Under the pieces are notes generated by a model. It saw only the letters and a program-made list of their open reading frames with translations. It was not told the DNA's origin and searched no databases. Below are positions 47,241 through 57,194 of a stretch of 64,000 nucleotides of DNA, piece by piece. Source of the stretch: Stemphylium vesicarium (Eukaryota; Ascomycota; Dothideomycetes; Pleosporales; Pleosporaceae); NCBI GenBank assembly GCA_004380135.1, contig QXCR01000108.1:37360-101359 (forward strand), in the 5' to 3' direction. Made by a program: the position numbers and the translations under genes. Every line of letters starts with the position of its first letter. Within the stretch, counting starts at the first letter, position 1.

Positions 47241-48355
47241 TCATACATATGCTATGAAGCTTACTGTCGAAACCATGCCAACGACCCACCAGATGCAGCT
47301 TGTGATCTGATCCCGGAGACAAGGCGATGCGTTGGGAACTGGGGATCCAGGTGAAGACTCCACAGAGCATACAGTCCCCCCATCCTCAGAGATGGTGCTA
47401 GTACTGGTGTTAAACAGCAGCTCCACCCACTGAATATCAAACCAGGCTTCGTTGCCGGTATCCATCCTCCCAGAAAAGTTTCCGCCGTTGCTCCAAAGGT
47501 TCAGGATGATCATGCTCTCAACATCTGGCACATTGACCTTGGTCTCTGCAGACTGCACACCGTTAATGTACCATGCACTAGTTCCCGGTACCCAGTCCAA
47601 CCGATAGTTGTTCCAGGTAGAAGTGGGTTGATGAGAGTCCATGGAGACGTTGAAAGTCGCGTCTTGGATCGGCACTGCTGTGTCAGGGTCGGTAGTGGGT
47701 TGATTGGAGCAATGCAGCTCGTTGGCAGTGCCTCCAGTCGGGATCTCGATATCGGACTCATTGATGTCGTCGTGGTACGTGAAGAAGCCGGCGACTGCGC
47801 CACTGGCACCGTGGATGCGCGCCGACATACGCATTGAAGCGTATGTGACGTTGTACTCTGTAAAGTCTAGTTCAGATGCTAACTGAGTACCGTTGGGAAG
47901 CCTCATGGTATGAAGAGATAGAAAGGTAGAGATATCATCTGATCTTTCGGTTGTTGTGTCTAGCACTGGTAAGCATCTCCTCCATCATAAACACTGAATT
48001 AGCACCTACTGATGGAAACGCGAGCGGGCGTATAGTGCATATCAATGGTATCGTTCTTCGCCGCTGGTCTCAGCCAGTACCTTGCATTCCACCCCGCACT
48101 CCATGGAGAAGCAGCGATGATCTTGGACTGGCCATTAGATGCCACTGACTCCGTGTAACTACCGTCGTCATTTGACGCGGTCGCCGCGTCGCCGACATGG
48201 CTCTCGCCCAGGTTCCGGAAGTCGTAAAAGCGATAAAAGTCGTAGATCGCTGCAGTCGACCCATTGGTCGAGAACCTGGTACAGTCTTCTGCAGTAACCC
48301 TGAGGAGGAAATCAGGGGCGGTGAGAACCAATAGCAGCGCAGCTGTGGCAAACAT
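47241..48355 (-). CDS. Secreted or surface GH16 glycoside hydrolase
   Basis: Endo-beta-glucanase-type enzyme acting on extracellular or wall glucans. Exons 48355-48010 and 47965-47241 with a 44-nt intron (GTAGGT...TACCAG, phase 1) give 356 aa. The ATG at 48355 starts a signal peptide (MFATAALLLVLTAPDFLLRV, then TA|EDC); longer readings use non-ATG starts. The catalytic E-x-D-x-E signature is ESDIE, E185-D187-E189, preceded by GAVAGFFTYHDD, as in the GH16 fold. Many NxS/T sequons. The C-terminus ends in a hydrophobic stretch (SCIWWVVGMVSTVSFIAYV), so membrane or GPI attachment is possible. Its 5' end faces the end of the epimerase gene on the same strand. Confidence 0.87.
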
Positions 48356-48840
48356 GGCGAATTTTTGGTGCAAGAAACTGTTGGCGATCAGGGTCACTGC
48401 ATGTGTATGGAATCACCAGCACTTAGTAGCTGCACCTTGTTCAGACTACATATGTATGTGCTACAGCTGATACAGCTGACACCGTGCGTGTGGTCTAGAC
48501 GTCACCTGGACAGGACTTCCGGCTGTGGCATCGAAAAAGAAGGTGCTTACATTGGGGCTTCCAGCACTCAACGTTTTGGGTCTGAATGGTATGCGCGGGG
48601 GATACAAAGGCCACGCCTTTTGTGAGTGATAAATTGCATGACTACGCTCGTGACAGAGATGGTACAGGAGAAATTGTCGGCGTGGTAGTAGCGTTGAAGG
48701 TAACCCAATTACATTAATGTCCGGCACAAAGTTCCCGTCTTGGCGCCAGGTACCAAACCCAAAAAGCAAAACGACCCTTTTCTTTTCCAGCGCCTCATAA
48801 CCGCAGACACGAGCCTCGACTCCGTCAACTTCACTGTGGC
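48356..48840. other. Intergenic, epimerase 3' end to GH16 promoter
   Basis: No ORF is supported. It should contain the GH16 promoter. Confidence 0.5.
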
Positions 48841-50127
48841 TTACCCAGAGTCATCTATCTGCAGAAAGCGGCACAGATCCTGGCAGCAATCATCGATCGA
48901 CCTTTCCGTCTTCCATTCGAGCTCTGCCGCTGCCTTTGCGGGATCTGCCACGACGACGCCAACGTCACCCGCTCTCCGCCCGACTTCTTCAATCTGGATA
49001 GTCTTTCCTGAACATGCCTGCATCGCTGACACGATTTCTTTGACTGAATTACCATCTCCACTGCCGAGGTTGTACGTGTGGAATCCTGATGTCAGCCGCG
49101 ACCCACTAACAGCTTTAAGCGCTGCAACGTGTCCCAAGGCTAGATCACTGACATGGATGAAATCGCGCATTGCAGTCCCATCTCTAGTATCCCAGTCGGT
49201 GCCGAAGATATTCAGATGCGGGGTCTTGCCATCCATGACCCGCAGTAGGCTGGGCATGAGGTTGCTAGGTTCTGTCCTGGGGTCTTCACCAAGTTTTCCA
49301 GAACTGTCGCATCCAATTGGATTAAAGTAGCGCAAAGCCACAATGGACCATTCTGGATCTGAGACCGCCAAGTCGTTCAAAATAGCCTCGCACATCCACT
49401 TGGAACGCCCATACGGATTCGAGATGGCGGTGCAGCCGCCTTGCGTAACTTGCTTCTCTCCTGCAAGGTCCGTCCATTCGCGGGTTTCGTGGACGCAATG
49501 GCTCTCGCTGATTCGCAACCCGATTTCTGGTGTCACTTCCCCGTAGACGGCGGCGGATGAGGAAAAGATGAGCGTTTTGATGTTGAGACTGTCCAGTAAC
49601 GAGCAGAAGGTGACCATTCCAGCCACGTTGTTTGAGTAGTACCGGAGCGGTTGCTGTATACTTTCGGACACGGCTTTGTGCGCGGCGAAGTGAATGACGC
49701 CTTCGATAGCTGTTCCGGACGAGCCATCGCCGTACCGGCCGAGGATAGCAGACATGGCGTGGTGGTCTCGATAGTCCGCTTCGTGAAACGCCAGTGCCGG
49801 GGTACACGGTTCGCCGGAGTAGTGGCCATCTCGCAACGCCTTAATCCGATCCAGTGTCGTCATGTACGAGTTGTCGAGATTGTCAACGATCACTACATTG
49901 TGGCCGGCTCGCAGGAGTTCCAGCGACGTGTGACTGCCGATGTACCCCAGACCACCAACAACTAGGATGTACTTGGTCGGACTAAGACTGGGTGCTGGTA
50001 AATGGAGTGACTGAGGTTCGTCGATCTCAGTCGCTGGAGTGCTGTATCCTGACGGAATACTAGACACAGGTGAGGATGGAGTTGCATGCTCCGAAGAGAG
50101 ATGAGAGCACATGCCAACAGAAGACAT
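48841..50127 (-). CDS. UDP-glucose 4-epimerase-like (extended SDR)
   Basis: Interconverts UDP-glucose and UDP-galactose (or the GlcNAc/GalNAc pair) with bound NAD. Intronless, 428 aa. A Ser/Pro-rich N-terminal extension of about 50 residues precedes the Rossmann domain. Visible motifs: GGLGYIG at 58-64 (NAD binding), VIHFAAHKAVSES, FSSSAAVYG around 188-196 with the catalytic Ser, NPYGRSK with Y239-x3-K243, and RYFNPIGCDSSGKLGEDP for the sugar-nucleotide site. The extension and the absence of a mutarotase domain differ from yeast Gal10. No Leloir-pathway genes lie near; instead the neighbours are a GH16 and a GT2 synthase, which points to glycan precursor supply. Confidence 0.92.
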   Translation of the reverse strand: MSSVGMCSHLSSEHATPSSPVSSIPSGYSTPATEIDEPQSLHLPAPSLSPTKYILVVGGLGYIGSHTSLELLRAGHNVVIVDNLDNSYMTTLDRIKALRDGHYSGEPCTPALAFHEADYRDHHAMSAILGRYGDGSSGTAIEGVIHFAAHKAVSESIQQPLRYYSNNVAGMVTFCSLLDSLNIKTLIFSSSAAVYGEVTPEIGLRISESHCVHETREWTDLAGEKQVTQGGCTAISNPYGRSKWMCEAILNDLAVSDPEWSIVALRYFNPIGCDSSGKLGEDPRTEPSNLMPSLLRVMDGKTPHLNIFGTDWDTRDGTAMRDFIHVSDLALGHVAALKAVSGSRLTSGFHTYNLGSGDGNSVKEIVSAMQACSGKTIQIEEVGRRAGDVGVVVADPAKAAAELEWKTERSIDDCCQDLCRFLQIDDSG

Positions 50128-50266
50128 TATGGAGAATGGTACTTTTATGGATACTGACTTTGAACGCAGTTTCTCGCTGCCTTTAAGTACAAAAAACCTT
50201 CATCAATCTCTACAAAAGCCTTGCATCGCCAATTCCACGATGTCTCTGGATCTAGAACGAAAAACA

Positions 50267-50554
50267 TCAGGCTTCAGCCAGCTCCAGCTCGCTAACAACC
50301 TTTTCCCTCAAGGCTTCTTTCTTTCGATAGTACCAACGCCCTCTTCGCGCAGCTGAGATATCCCAAATCCTTCGCCCCGTTGCCAATTTACTTTTTTGGA
50401 CTTTAGCCAGTCTAAAAAAGGGGCCAAATTCATCTACCAGTCTTTGGCGATGATGCCAGAACGTGCTGGCCATGGTCGACGTCGCGGATTGTTCCAGCCC
50501 AACGTGGCGGTAACATGTTCTTCCAGGATTGTCAATGTTTAGTACGACCCACAT
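50267..50554 (-). CDS. Small basic protein of unknown function (doubtful)
   Basis: An ORF of 95 codons from ATG 50554, or 68 aa from ATG 50473 (MASTFWHHRQRLVDEFGPFF). It is rich in Arg, Lys, Trp and Tyr with an amphipathic helical end (REKVVSELELAEA) and looks more protein-like than chance ORFs here. It lies 140 bp upstream of the epimerase start on the same strand. I do not recognise a family. Confidence 0.4.
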   Translation of the reverse strand: MWVVLNIDNPGRTCYRHVGLEQSATSTMASTFWHHRQRLVDEFGPFFRLAKVQKSKLATGRRIWDISAARRGRWYYRKKEALREKVVSELELAEA

Positions 50555-51631
50555 TTCCCCAGGACCTCGCGGCCCCGGAGATTTGAGAAACCAGTAGCTT
50601 CATTACATTGCTCATGTGGGGGACATCTTGAGGTACCATTGGAACGCTCGAGCATTCGCTACCGGTGTGATGTTTGTGGACATCAACTAGAGTGCGACTG
50701 AACCATTGCACGAAGTACACGGTTAGAACATACGAGCATCGTATCGCGTTTACGATATCTCAAGTCCTACAAAACGCGCTCTCAGTAGTCGTGCATGGAC
50801 GCGATGTTATGCGACATGCGTTGTCAGTCAAGCCATACTGTGGCTTCGCGCTCATGGAAAAGCCACATCGTACGTTGAACGTTGTCAACGTGGAGGTTAT
50901 GGTTACGCAACATAAACGTGAACGATTTGCTTTTACTTAGCCCTGCGCTCGGCGAACTATACACGCTACAGCAGGGGAAATGATGGATCCTAGGATCTTA
51001 GCGCAGACGGAGGGTTTTTACGCACCCTTCGGTCCTTCCGACCAGACTTAGGCTAAAGATTACCTTGTCCCTAGCCACGACTACCTTGAGATTGTATTTT
51101 TGGGTAACCCAGCCTTCCTTCATTTGTTCCGAAATGGCTTCATGGAGTTAAACGACATCGCCTCTAGCTTTGTAACTCATACTGCCGTGCTCTCGGCTAT
51201 AGTCCGCCACGCGGGACACGCATATTCCAGAAGCCACTGTAAGCCACGAAAGATGCTTAATACGCTACCGAATCTCGAGCTCCAAAGATACATGGCCAGC
51301 GTGAAGACCGAAATATCGAAAAGCATAGTTTGTGGGGCCAATGCACGTTCGTATCCGAGGCCATCATGTTCCAGAGCACAAGTTGCGGCGCCAAGCTGAG
51401 GTCGAAGTAGTCGAGGCAGTTGAGCGGCTGTAATGCGAACGGCAAAATCGATACTTTGACATGTCGTTCTAGGGCCAGGGCCCATCGGCGCGAAAGCTTC
51501 AAAACCGAGGGAAAGGCCATCCCTTGCGATTTTGTGTACCCTCATTCGAAGGCACCACATTCGTTCACAGTCACTTATCCTTTCTTTATAATCTTTCTTG
51601 GCCGATCCTGGTCATATCGTCTTCTTTCGAT
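50555..51631. promoter_or_regulatory. Upstream region of GT2 synthase
   Basis: About 1.1 kb without a supported gene. Together with 50128-50554 it separates the divergent epimerase and GT2 genes. Confidence 0.4.
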
Positions 51632-53620
51632 ATGGATATGAGCAAACTACCTTCCATCTCCGTTGCAGATGCAGATGAAATATCGTCAATCCCTCCTACC
51701 TCATCGTCCAACTCGTACATATCAAGCGACGATGCACGTGGTCTCGGACTGCATATATCTAAACCCAGCACTAATGCTCCGGACGAGCTACCCCCACCAC
51801 GACCGGCATTCTTTTCTTACCGCTCCTCGAGATCGTCCAGCGGTTGGAGTGAGCAGCCTCCACCGTATCCGTGTGGCACACCATCTTCATCTACAACCAG
51901 TCTTGCACTATCTCAAAGCGAGTCTCTACCTCTCCGACAGGGTGCGCCGAAACGAGACCGAAGAGGTGCAGCTCTTCGTGCTCTCTCATCTGTGAAGCGG
52001 AAGATCTTCAACCATGTCCACCCCAGGACAATCTGGCAGATGATCGACATACGCGAGGTGTTTTGGCCATTCACTTGGAAGAAGTACATTATCCTATCTA
52101 TCGTGGCTGCCCTTGCCGTCGGCGTTGCGATCTCCGACCACTACTTCGGTTGGATTCAGAAGTCGATGGACATAACTAGGAGCAACATGCTGCCTGTTCT
52201 CATCATTGTCATCGGCCTTGAGCCAATCATGATCACCATCATTCTGCTCGTCGCTCGCGTTCCTCCTCTTCATCCTCCGGTTGGCCCGCCTGTGGAGAAG
52301 GCTGCCCCGGATGTCGAATTAGACGTTGAAAAGGCCATCACCATTGTTGAGGCTACGCCGGATCATTGCACGGCACTCGTTATTCCTTGCCATAATAGCG
52401 ATCATGAAGCCACCAGCAAGGTTCTCAAGAGCGCATTCGTCCACTTTCGCCCACAGGATATCTTCGTCGTCGACAACGGACGAACTAGACACCCGCCATC
52501 ACCGGAGTTTCGCGAGTTCATCCGAAGCGAGCATCCCGATATCAATTACATCTGGTCGCCCATTGGAAGCAAGAACGCCGCGCAACTTGTCGGGGCGATG
52601 GCTGCTAAAAGCTACGAATGGATCATGACTGTTGACGACGATGTCTCCATCCCAGCGACTTTCCGGCCCCCGATCGACAAAATGGACGACGTTACCAAGG
52701 GCTGCGCATTCCCTCTCAAGGCAGTCGACGCAAATGGCGATGTACCACTATGTCTCGTCGCATGGCAAGACTGTGAGTATAAGATGTCCGGCCTCACCAA
52801 ACTCGCCGAGTCCTCAATCTGCGGCGTCCTATACCCACATGGTGCAGGCTGGTTCTGCGAACGAGAAACCCTAATCGATCTTATCAGCAACTACCATTCC
52901 ATCGATTTCATCGCCGAAGACGTCAACACCGGCCTCTCCATGCAAAGAATGAAAAAGCGCATCGCCTTCGACGCAACCTGCGTGTTGGAAACCGAAGTCC
53001 CCACCACCGTTCTCGGCCCCGGTCTAAACTGGTGGAACCAACGGTACCGATCCTGGGAAATGGGCCGTCACGGCCGCCTCCTCGCCTTTGCAGACCGCAT
53101 GCTACTCTCTTTAAATGGACAAACCACGCCCTGGGGCATCTTCACGCAGAAATTCATCCACCTCTACTCCATCGCCACCATCATCGTAGACTGGGTCCGT
53201 ATCCCCGTCTTTGTCACCATGGGCGGCGACAGCAACTTCTGGCTCCTCGGCGGACCCCTCATGCTCGCCGCTACCCTCCCTATTCTCGCGTTCAAATACT
53301 TCAACGCGCGCCACCGACCGGATCTTCAGCCACGGTTCTGGGCTGCGGTTACGTATCCGCTTTATAAACAGTTGTATGCGCTTGTTTCTATCTTTGGGGC
53401 TATTCGCGCGGTCCTGTTTTATGCGGGAGGTCATACCAAACCGAAGACTATTAAGAGGATGGTAGAGGAGAAGGATCCGAACGCGGTTTGGTTGGATCCA
53501 AGGTTTGAGAGTAATCCGGCGTATCTTGCTGATGAGGCGGAGTATTTGCGCAAGACGGCGAGGGGAGAGGGTGAGGAGAAGGCGTTGGCTTCTGTGTATA
53601 TAGCTCCAGCTTCACCGTAG
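51632..53620 (+). CDS. Processive family-2 glycosyltransferase (polysaccharide synthase)
   Basis: Intronless, 662 aa from ATG 51632. A disordered Ser/Pro-rich cytosolic start of about 110 residues is followed by two transmembrane helices (about 148-170 and 182-205). The GT-A domain shows VIPCHNSD, DIFVVDNGRTRH, the D-x-D-like TVDDDVSIP near 333, AEDVNTGLS near 428 as catalytic base, and NQRYRSW near 468-474 as the Q-x-x-R-W-type motif of processive enzymes. At least three C-terminal helices follow. This layout matches fungal Cps1/hyaluronan-synthase-like proteins, including the ZtGT2 group needed for hyphal growth on surfaces in wheat pathogens. The polymer made is unknown. Confidence 0.88.
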   Translation: MDMSKLPSISVADADEISSIPPTSSSNSYISSDDARGLGLHISKPSTNAPDELPPPRPAFFSYRSSRSSSGWSEQPPPYPCGTPSSSTTSLALSQSESLPLRQGAPKRDRRGAALRALSSVKRKIFNHVHPRTIWQMIDIREVFWPFTWKKYIILSIVAALAVGVAISDHYFGWIQKSMDITRSNMLPVLIIVIGLEPIMITIILLVARVPPLHPPVGPPVEKAAPDVELDVEKAITIVEATPDHCTALVIPCHNSDHEATSKVLKSAFVHFRPQDIFVVDNGRTRHPPSPEFREFIRSEHPDINYIWSPIGSKNAAQLVGAMAAKSYEWIMTVDDDVSIPATFRPPIDKMDDVTKGCAFPLKAVDANGDVPLCLVAWQDCEYKMSGLTKLAESSICGVLYPHGAGWFCERETLIDLISNYHSIDFIAEDVNTGLSMQRMKKRIAFDATCVLETEVPTTVLGPGLNWWNQRYRSWEMGRHGRLLAFADRMLLSLNGQTTPWGIFTQKFIHLYSIATIIVDWVRIPVFVTMGGDSNFWLLGGPLMLAATLPILAFKYFNARHRPDLQPRFWAAVTYPLYKQLYALVSIFGAIRAVLFYAGGHTKPKTIKRMVEEKDPNAVWLDPRFESNPAYLADEAEYLRKTARGEGEEKALASVYIAPASP

Positions 53621-54412
53621 TGGCGGTGGAGTGAGAATGGTGTTGAACCCTCACTATTTTCTTTCTTTCCTTTGTTGTAGTGCGGTTTAGATCTTTGAGC
53701 TCTTTGGAATAGATACGCTGCCCTCTTCTTTGTCATAATGGGGAATACAGCTCACAGTCTGACTTAATACCGAAGACATTGTGATTTGCATGTGTAACCT
53801 GAAAATTTGAAGTCCTTTGGGCCGTCAAAGAGTCCGGGGATGTGATAGGAGAGGCGCTAGGACTGATCTGGCCTAGTGGCATTCCTACGCCATCGGCCTT
53901 TTGCGACTCCCTTATGCAGTAACTACGGTTAATATGAAGTTGTTGCAAGTTTTTGTTCGCGGGCTAAACCTAGATATCTACGAAGACTATTGCGGTAAAA
54001 CGAGATCTACATGGGAGATGCCGGTGCTAAAAGTGCATCCGCTATTTCTAGTGCAGCGACACGATTGGCTCGTCCTTCGGCATTCGTCCTCCACCGACCC
54101 GAGGGAACTCCGCATCTCACCATTCCTCGTGCTCCCCACGTATTTGCGCAGGAAAACTGAGATTTTTCCTGTTTCACAAGTGCTCAAATGCAAAGAAGAG
54201 CTTTTTAATTAAGCTTACGCACCTCTGCCCCGCGCTAACTGATCAAGTACCCACTTTTGGGGGGTTGAGTAGCCGACTATTGTGTGCGACGAGTTTCGAG
54301 CGCCAGCATCTCCCCGCATCCCGTATGTTTTCAGCGGAAGTTTGATCATCCGGTATATATATGTATGCATGCTCACATTTCCATCCTTACATTAACATTG
54401 ACAGACAATATC
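53621..54412. other. Intergenic, GT2 to carboxylesterase
   Basis: No supported gene. TATATATAT at about 54354-54362 lies 51 bp ahead of the esterase ATG. Confidence 0.5.
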
Positions 54413-56251
54413 ATGGCATCGCACATGTCGAGCCGGCCGACATTCACTTTCAACCATGCTCAACTCGGTCCCATGACTGGTGTTATTGCGCCAGACAACG
54501 TTGTGCAATTCCGCGCGATACAATATGCTACTATACCGGCGCGCTTCAAGGCTTCGGTCCTCGCCGAGACTCTATCAGGCAAAGAAGATTTCACACAGCA
54601 TGGGTGAATAACAAGTTTCACACCCGAGCAATGACTCGGGACTTCTTTTACAAGAGTGGCGTCTAATATCTGGTAGTTACGCATGTCCCCAAACCTTCAA
54701 CAAAGATGTCGCTGGCGGCGGACCATTCCCCGGTGAAGCTTCCACTCCGCCATCCGACGAGCTGGATTGTCTCATCCTCCAAGTCAACGTACCGCTCTCA
54801 TACCTCAAATCCAGTCCTCCCCCTTCGAGACTTCCCGTACTAGTATACATCCACGGTGGCGGTTTCATCTTCGGAAAAGTGGACGAGCAACACAGCACAG
54901 CGCTCATGGTCGAACAATCAATTCTCGACAACCAACCCATTATCGGAGCAAGTATCCAGTACCGACTAGGCGCACTCGGGTACCTACACACTCCGGAGTC
55001 CGGAAACTCAAATCGCGCACTTAATGACCAGCGAAACGCGTTTCTCTGGATCCAAAAGTTTATTGAAGGGTTCGGTGGAGATAGAGGAAGAGTGACTGCG
55101 ATGGGGGAGTCCGCAGGATCCATGTCGATAAGCGCACATATGCTTTCTCCCTTGCCAGCTTCAGGCCCACTTTTTCAGAGGGCCATCATGATGTCTGGAA
55201 TCCTTGGGCCTGCGACAGCACCTGCTTCACTTGAGGTCGCAGGCAAGTCGTACGAGGCGTTCCTGAAAACGGTCGGCATCGAAGAGCGAGGTCAAGCAAG
55301 TCTTGAACGTTTGAGGGAGATGGATTTGCAAATGCTCGTGAAAGCTTCTACTGAGTGGCGGTTTTCCGGAAAATCTTGGCCCCCGGTGCAAGACGAGCAG
55401 TTTTTCGGGAAGAACGCAGGCTCGGTGACCTGGGATAAGGTTCCCGAACTGACGGCCAAATGCGACTGGGTCAATGAGATTATTCTGGGCAACACTGGGT
55501 TTGAAGTATGCTGAGACGCGTTGACAATGCCGCCGAGAGACTAATGCAACTACACAGGGCCTCAATTTCCGCGGCAAGGTCGCATCAGCCACACCAGGCG
55601 CCTTCCTTGATGGCATCGCGAAGCAACTTGGTAACGAAAGTGCCGAGATAGTCAGCCAAGCCTATGGTATCACCCCCGGCAAAGATCAGAATCTCTACGA
55701 AACTGCCGCAATGCGATGGATGGGCGACGTAATCTTCGAAGGCAAGCATAAACTTATCGTCACTTCATCACAATGGTAACTGACTGACGACTCTAGCGCC
55801 CACCCATCTCCTGGCCCAATACCTTTCTACCCATACCAACAAGAAGCTCTACCGCTATACCTTCGACGTCCGCAACCCATTTCCGAGTAGTCCTTGGTAC
55901 CAACAATCCCACCATTGGGTTGATGTTTATTATATCTTCAAAACTTTCCAATTCCGTTTCCCAAGGCAAAAACTAAAGGATATCTCAACCCAGCACGCGC
56001 GGCTCTGGGTTGACTTCGCAAATGGGAATACGCCCTGGACCGAGTACAAATACAGCGGAAAGGGAGATGAAGTCATCATTGTGGCGGATGAGCGGGACGG
56101 ATGGGTAGAAAGGTCGGTCAGGGAGCAGGAAAACATTTCTGAGACGAGCTGGAGGAGATGCGAGGCTCTCGAAGAGAGCTGGAAGGGCATGTCTGGGAAG
56201 GTGTTTGAGCCGACGGAGATTGAGCCGTTGAGACCGAAGAAGAAAGCTTGA
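54413..56251 (+). CDS. Type-B carboxylesterase/lipase
   Basis: Alpha/beta-hydrolase acting on carboxylic esters. Exons: 54413-54603, 54677-55505, 55558-55741, 55797-56251, giving 552 aa. Introns are 73, 52 and 55 nt. The third (55742-55796) starts with GCAAGC, a GC-AG intron, and is required to join VIFE to APTHLLAQY. The last exon has no ATG and ends at TGA 56249-56251. Motifs: oxyanion-hole YIHGGGF near 122, nucleophile elbow GESAGS near 206, and a HHWVDVYYIF segment that carries the catalytic His. No signal peptide is evident, so an intracellular enzyme is likely. Confidence 0.88.
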
Positions 56252-56465
56252 ATGGATTGGTGTGTGGTCGAGCAAGATACTGCTAATGCGGCGTCCGTAT
56301 CAATGTATGGGTGTTCTACACGCTAGACTTGTTGCGCACTAGCGTGATGTATGTATGACTGGCCCTCGTGCCTAAAGCTGTGAGCTCAGTTTTGGTATCA
56401 GAACTGCGGACGCAACATCAACAATTGAAAAACTGAAAGTGAGCGCGATTGCTCAATCTGCACCA

Positions 56466-57194
56466 ATGGCCGAACAACAGACCTCAAGCGCTTTATCAAT
56501 ACCGTTCGCCATTCTCACACCCCGCCTCATACTCATCCCCACACCTCTAGCCATCTCCAACGCCTCATACCTTGCCCTTTACGCCAGCCTACATGCCGAT
56601 GCATCATTCTGCGAAATGGGCTTCGGCGCCTCTTTCCCGGTAAAATCCTGGACGCAAGACGAAACGCGCCAAACTATCGCGACAAGAGACATCGCTCGAT
56701 CATGGGAGAAACGTAACTTGGGCGACTTTGCCGTTGGCCTGAGACCGACAGCGCAAATCGATCATATGATTTCACGATCTCTTGTAGAGAATGAAATACA
56801 GGTTCACATCGTTAAGGACGATACCACTGCCACGCTTGCACAAGTCTGCAGTGCAACAGAATGGATAGGCTACGCTGGCGTGCGCGAAGCAACAACAACG
56901 TCTATGCCCTCGCGCACCCCTTCTGATCCACCTCTTCCAGCCTGGCAGGAGATGATCGAGTTGCGCTACGGCGTTGCCCAGGCGTATTGGGGCAAGGGTA
57001 TGGCTCGCGAGGCCGCAGAAGCGGTCATGCTGTGGGCAAAGTGTGAAAGGGGCATCAAGAGATTTATTGCTGAGACGGAAAGGGTAAACAAGAGAAGCGC
57101 GAGAGTCCTAGAGAAGATGGGATTTGTGCGGAGTGGGACAGATTATTGGAAGGATGATGAGGAGGTGGAGTGGGAAAGGAGGGCTGCACTGTGA
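56466..57194 (+). CDS. GNAT-family N-acetyltransferase
   Basis: Intronless, 242 aa from ATG 56466; upstream codons are non-ATG. It begins with the TPRLILIPT beta strand typical of RimJ/RimL-type GNAT enzymes. It has IELRYGVAQAYWGKGMAREAAEAVMLWA, whose Q-x-x-G-x-[GA]-like core YWGKGMA binds acetyl-CoA. It ends with NKRSARVLEKMGF, the usual last helix-strand. Substrate is unknown. It follows the esterase by 215 bp on the same strand. Confidence 0.88.
   Translation: MAEQQTSSALSIPFAILTPRLILIPTPLAISNASYLALYASLHADASFCEMGFGASFPVKSWTQDETRQTIATRDIARSWEKRNLGDFAVGLRPTAQIDHMISRSLVENEIQVHIVKDDTTATLAQVCSATEWIGYAGVREATTTSMPSRTPSDPPLPAWQEMIELRYGVAQAYWGKGMAREAAEAVMLWAKCERGIKRFIAETERVNKRSARVLEKMGFVRSGTDYWKDDEEVEWERRAAL

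Noticed and set aside
53901..54212. 103-codon ORF between GT2 and the esterase
   Set aside because: No ATG at its start and no similarity to any known fold.
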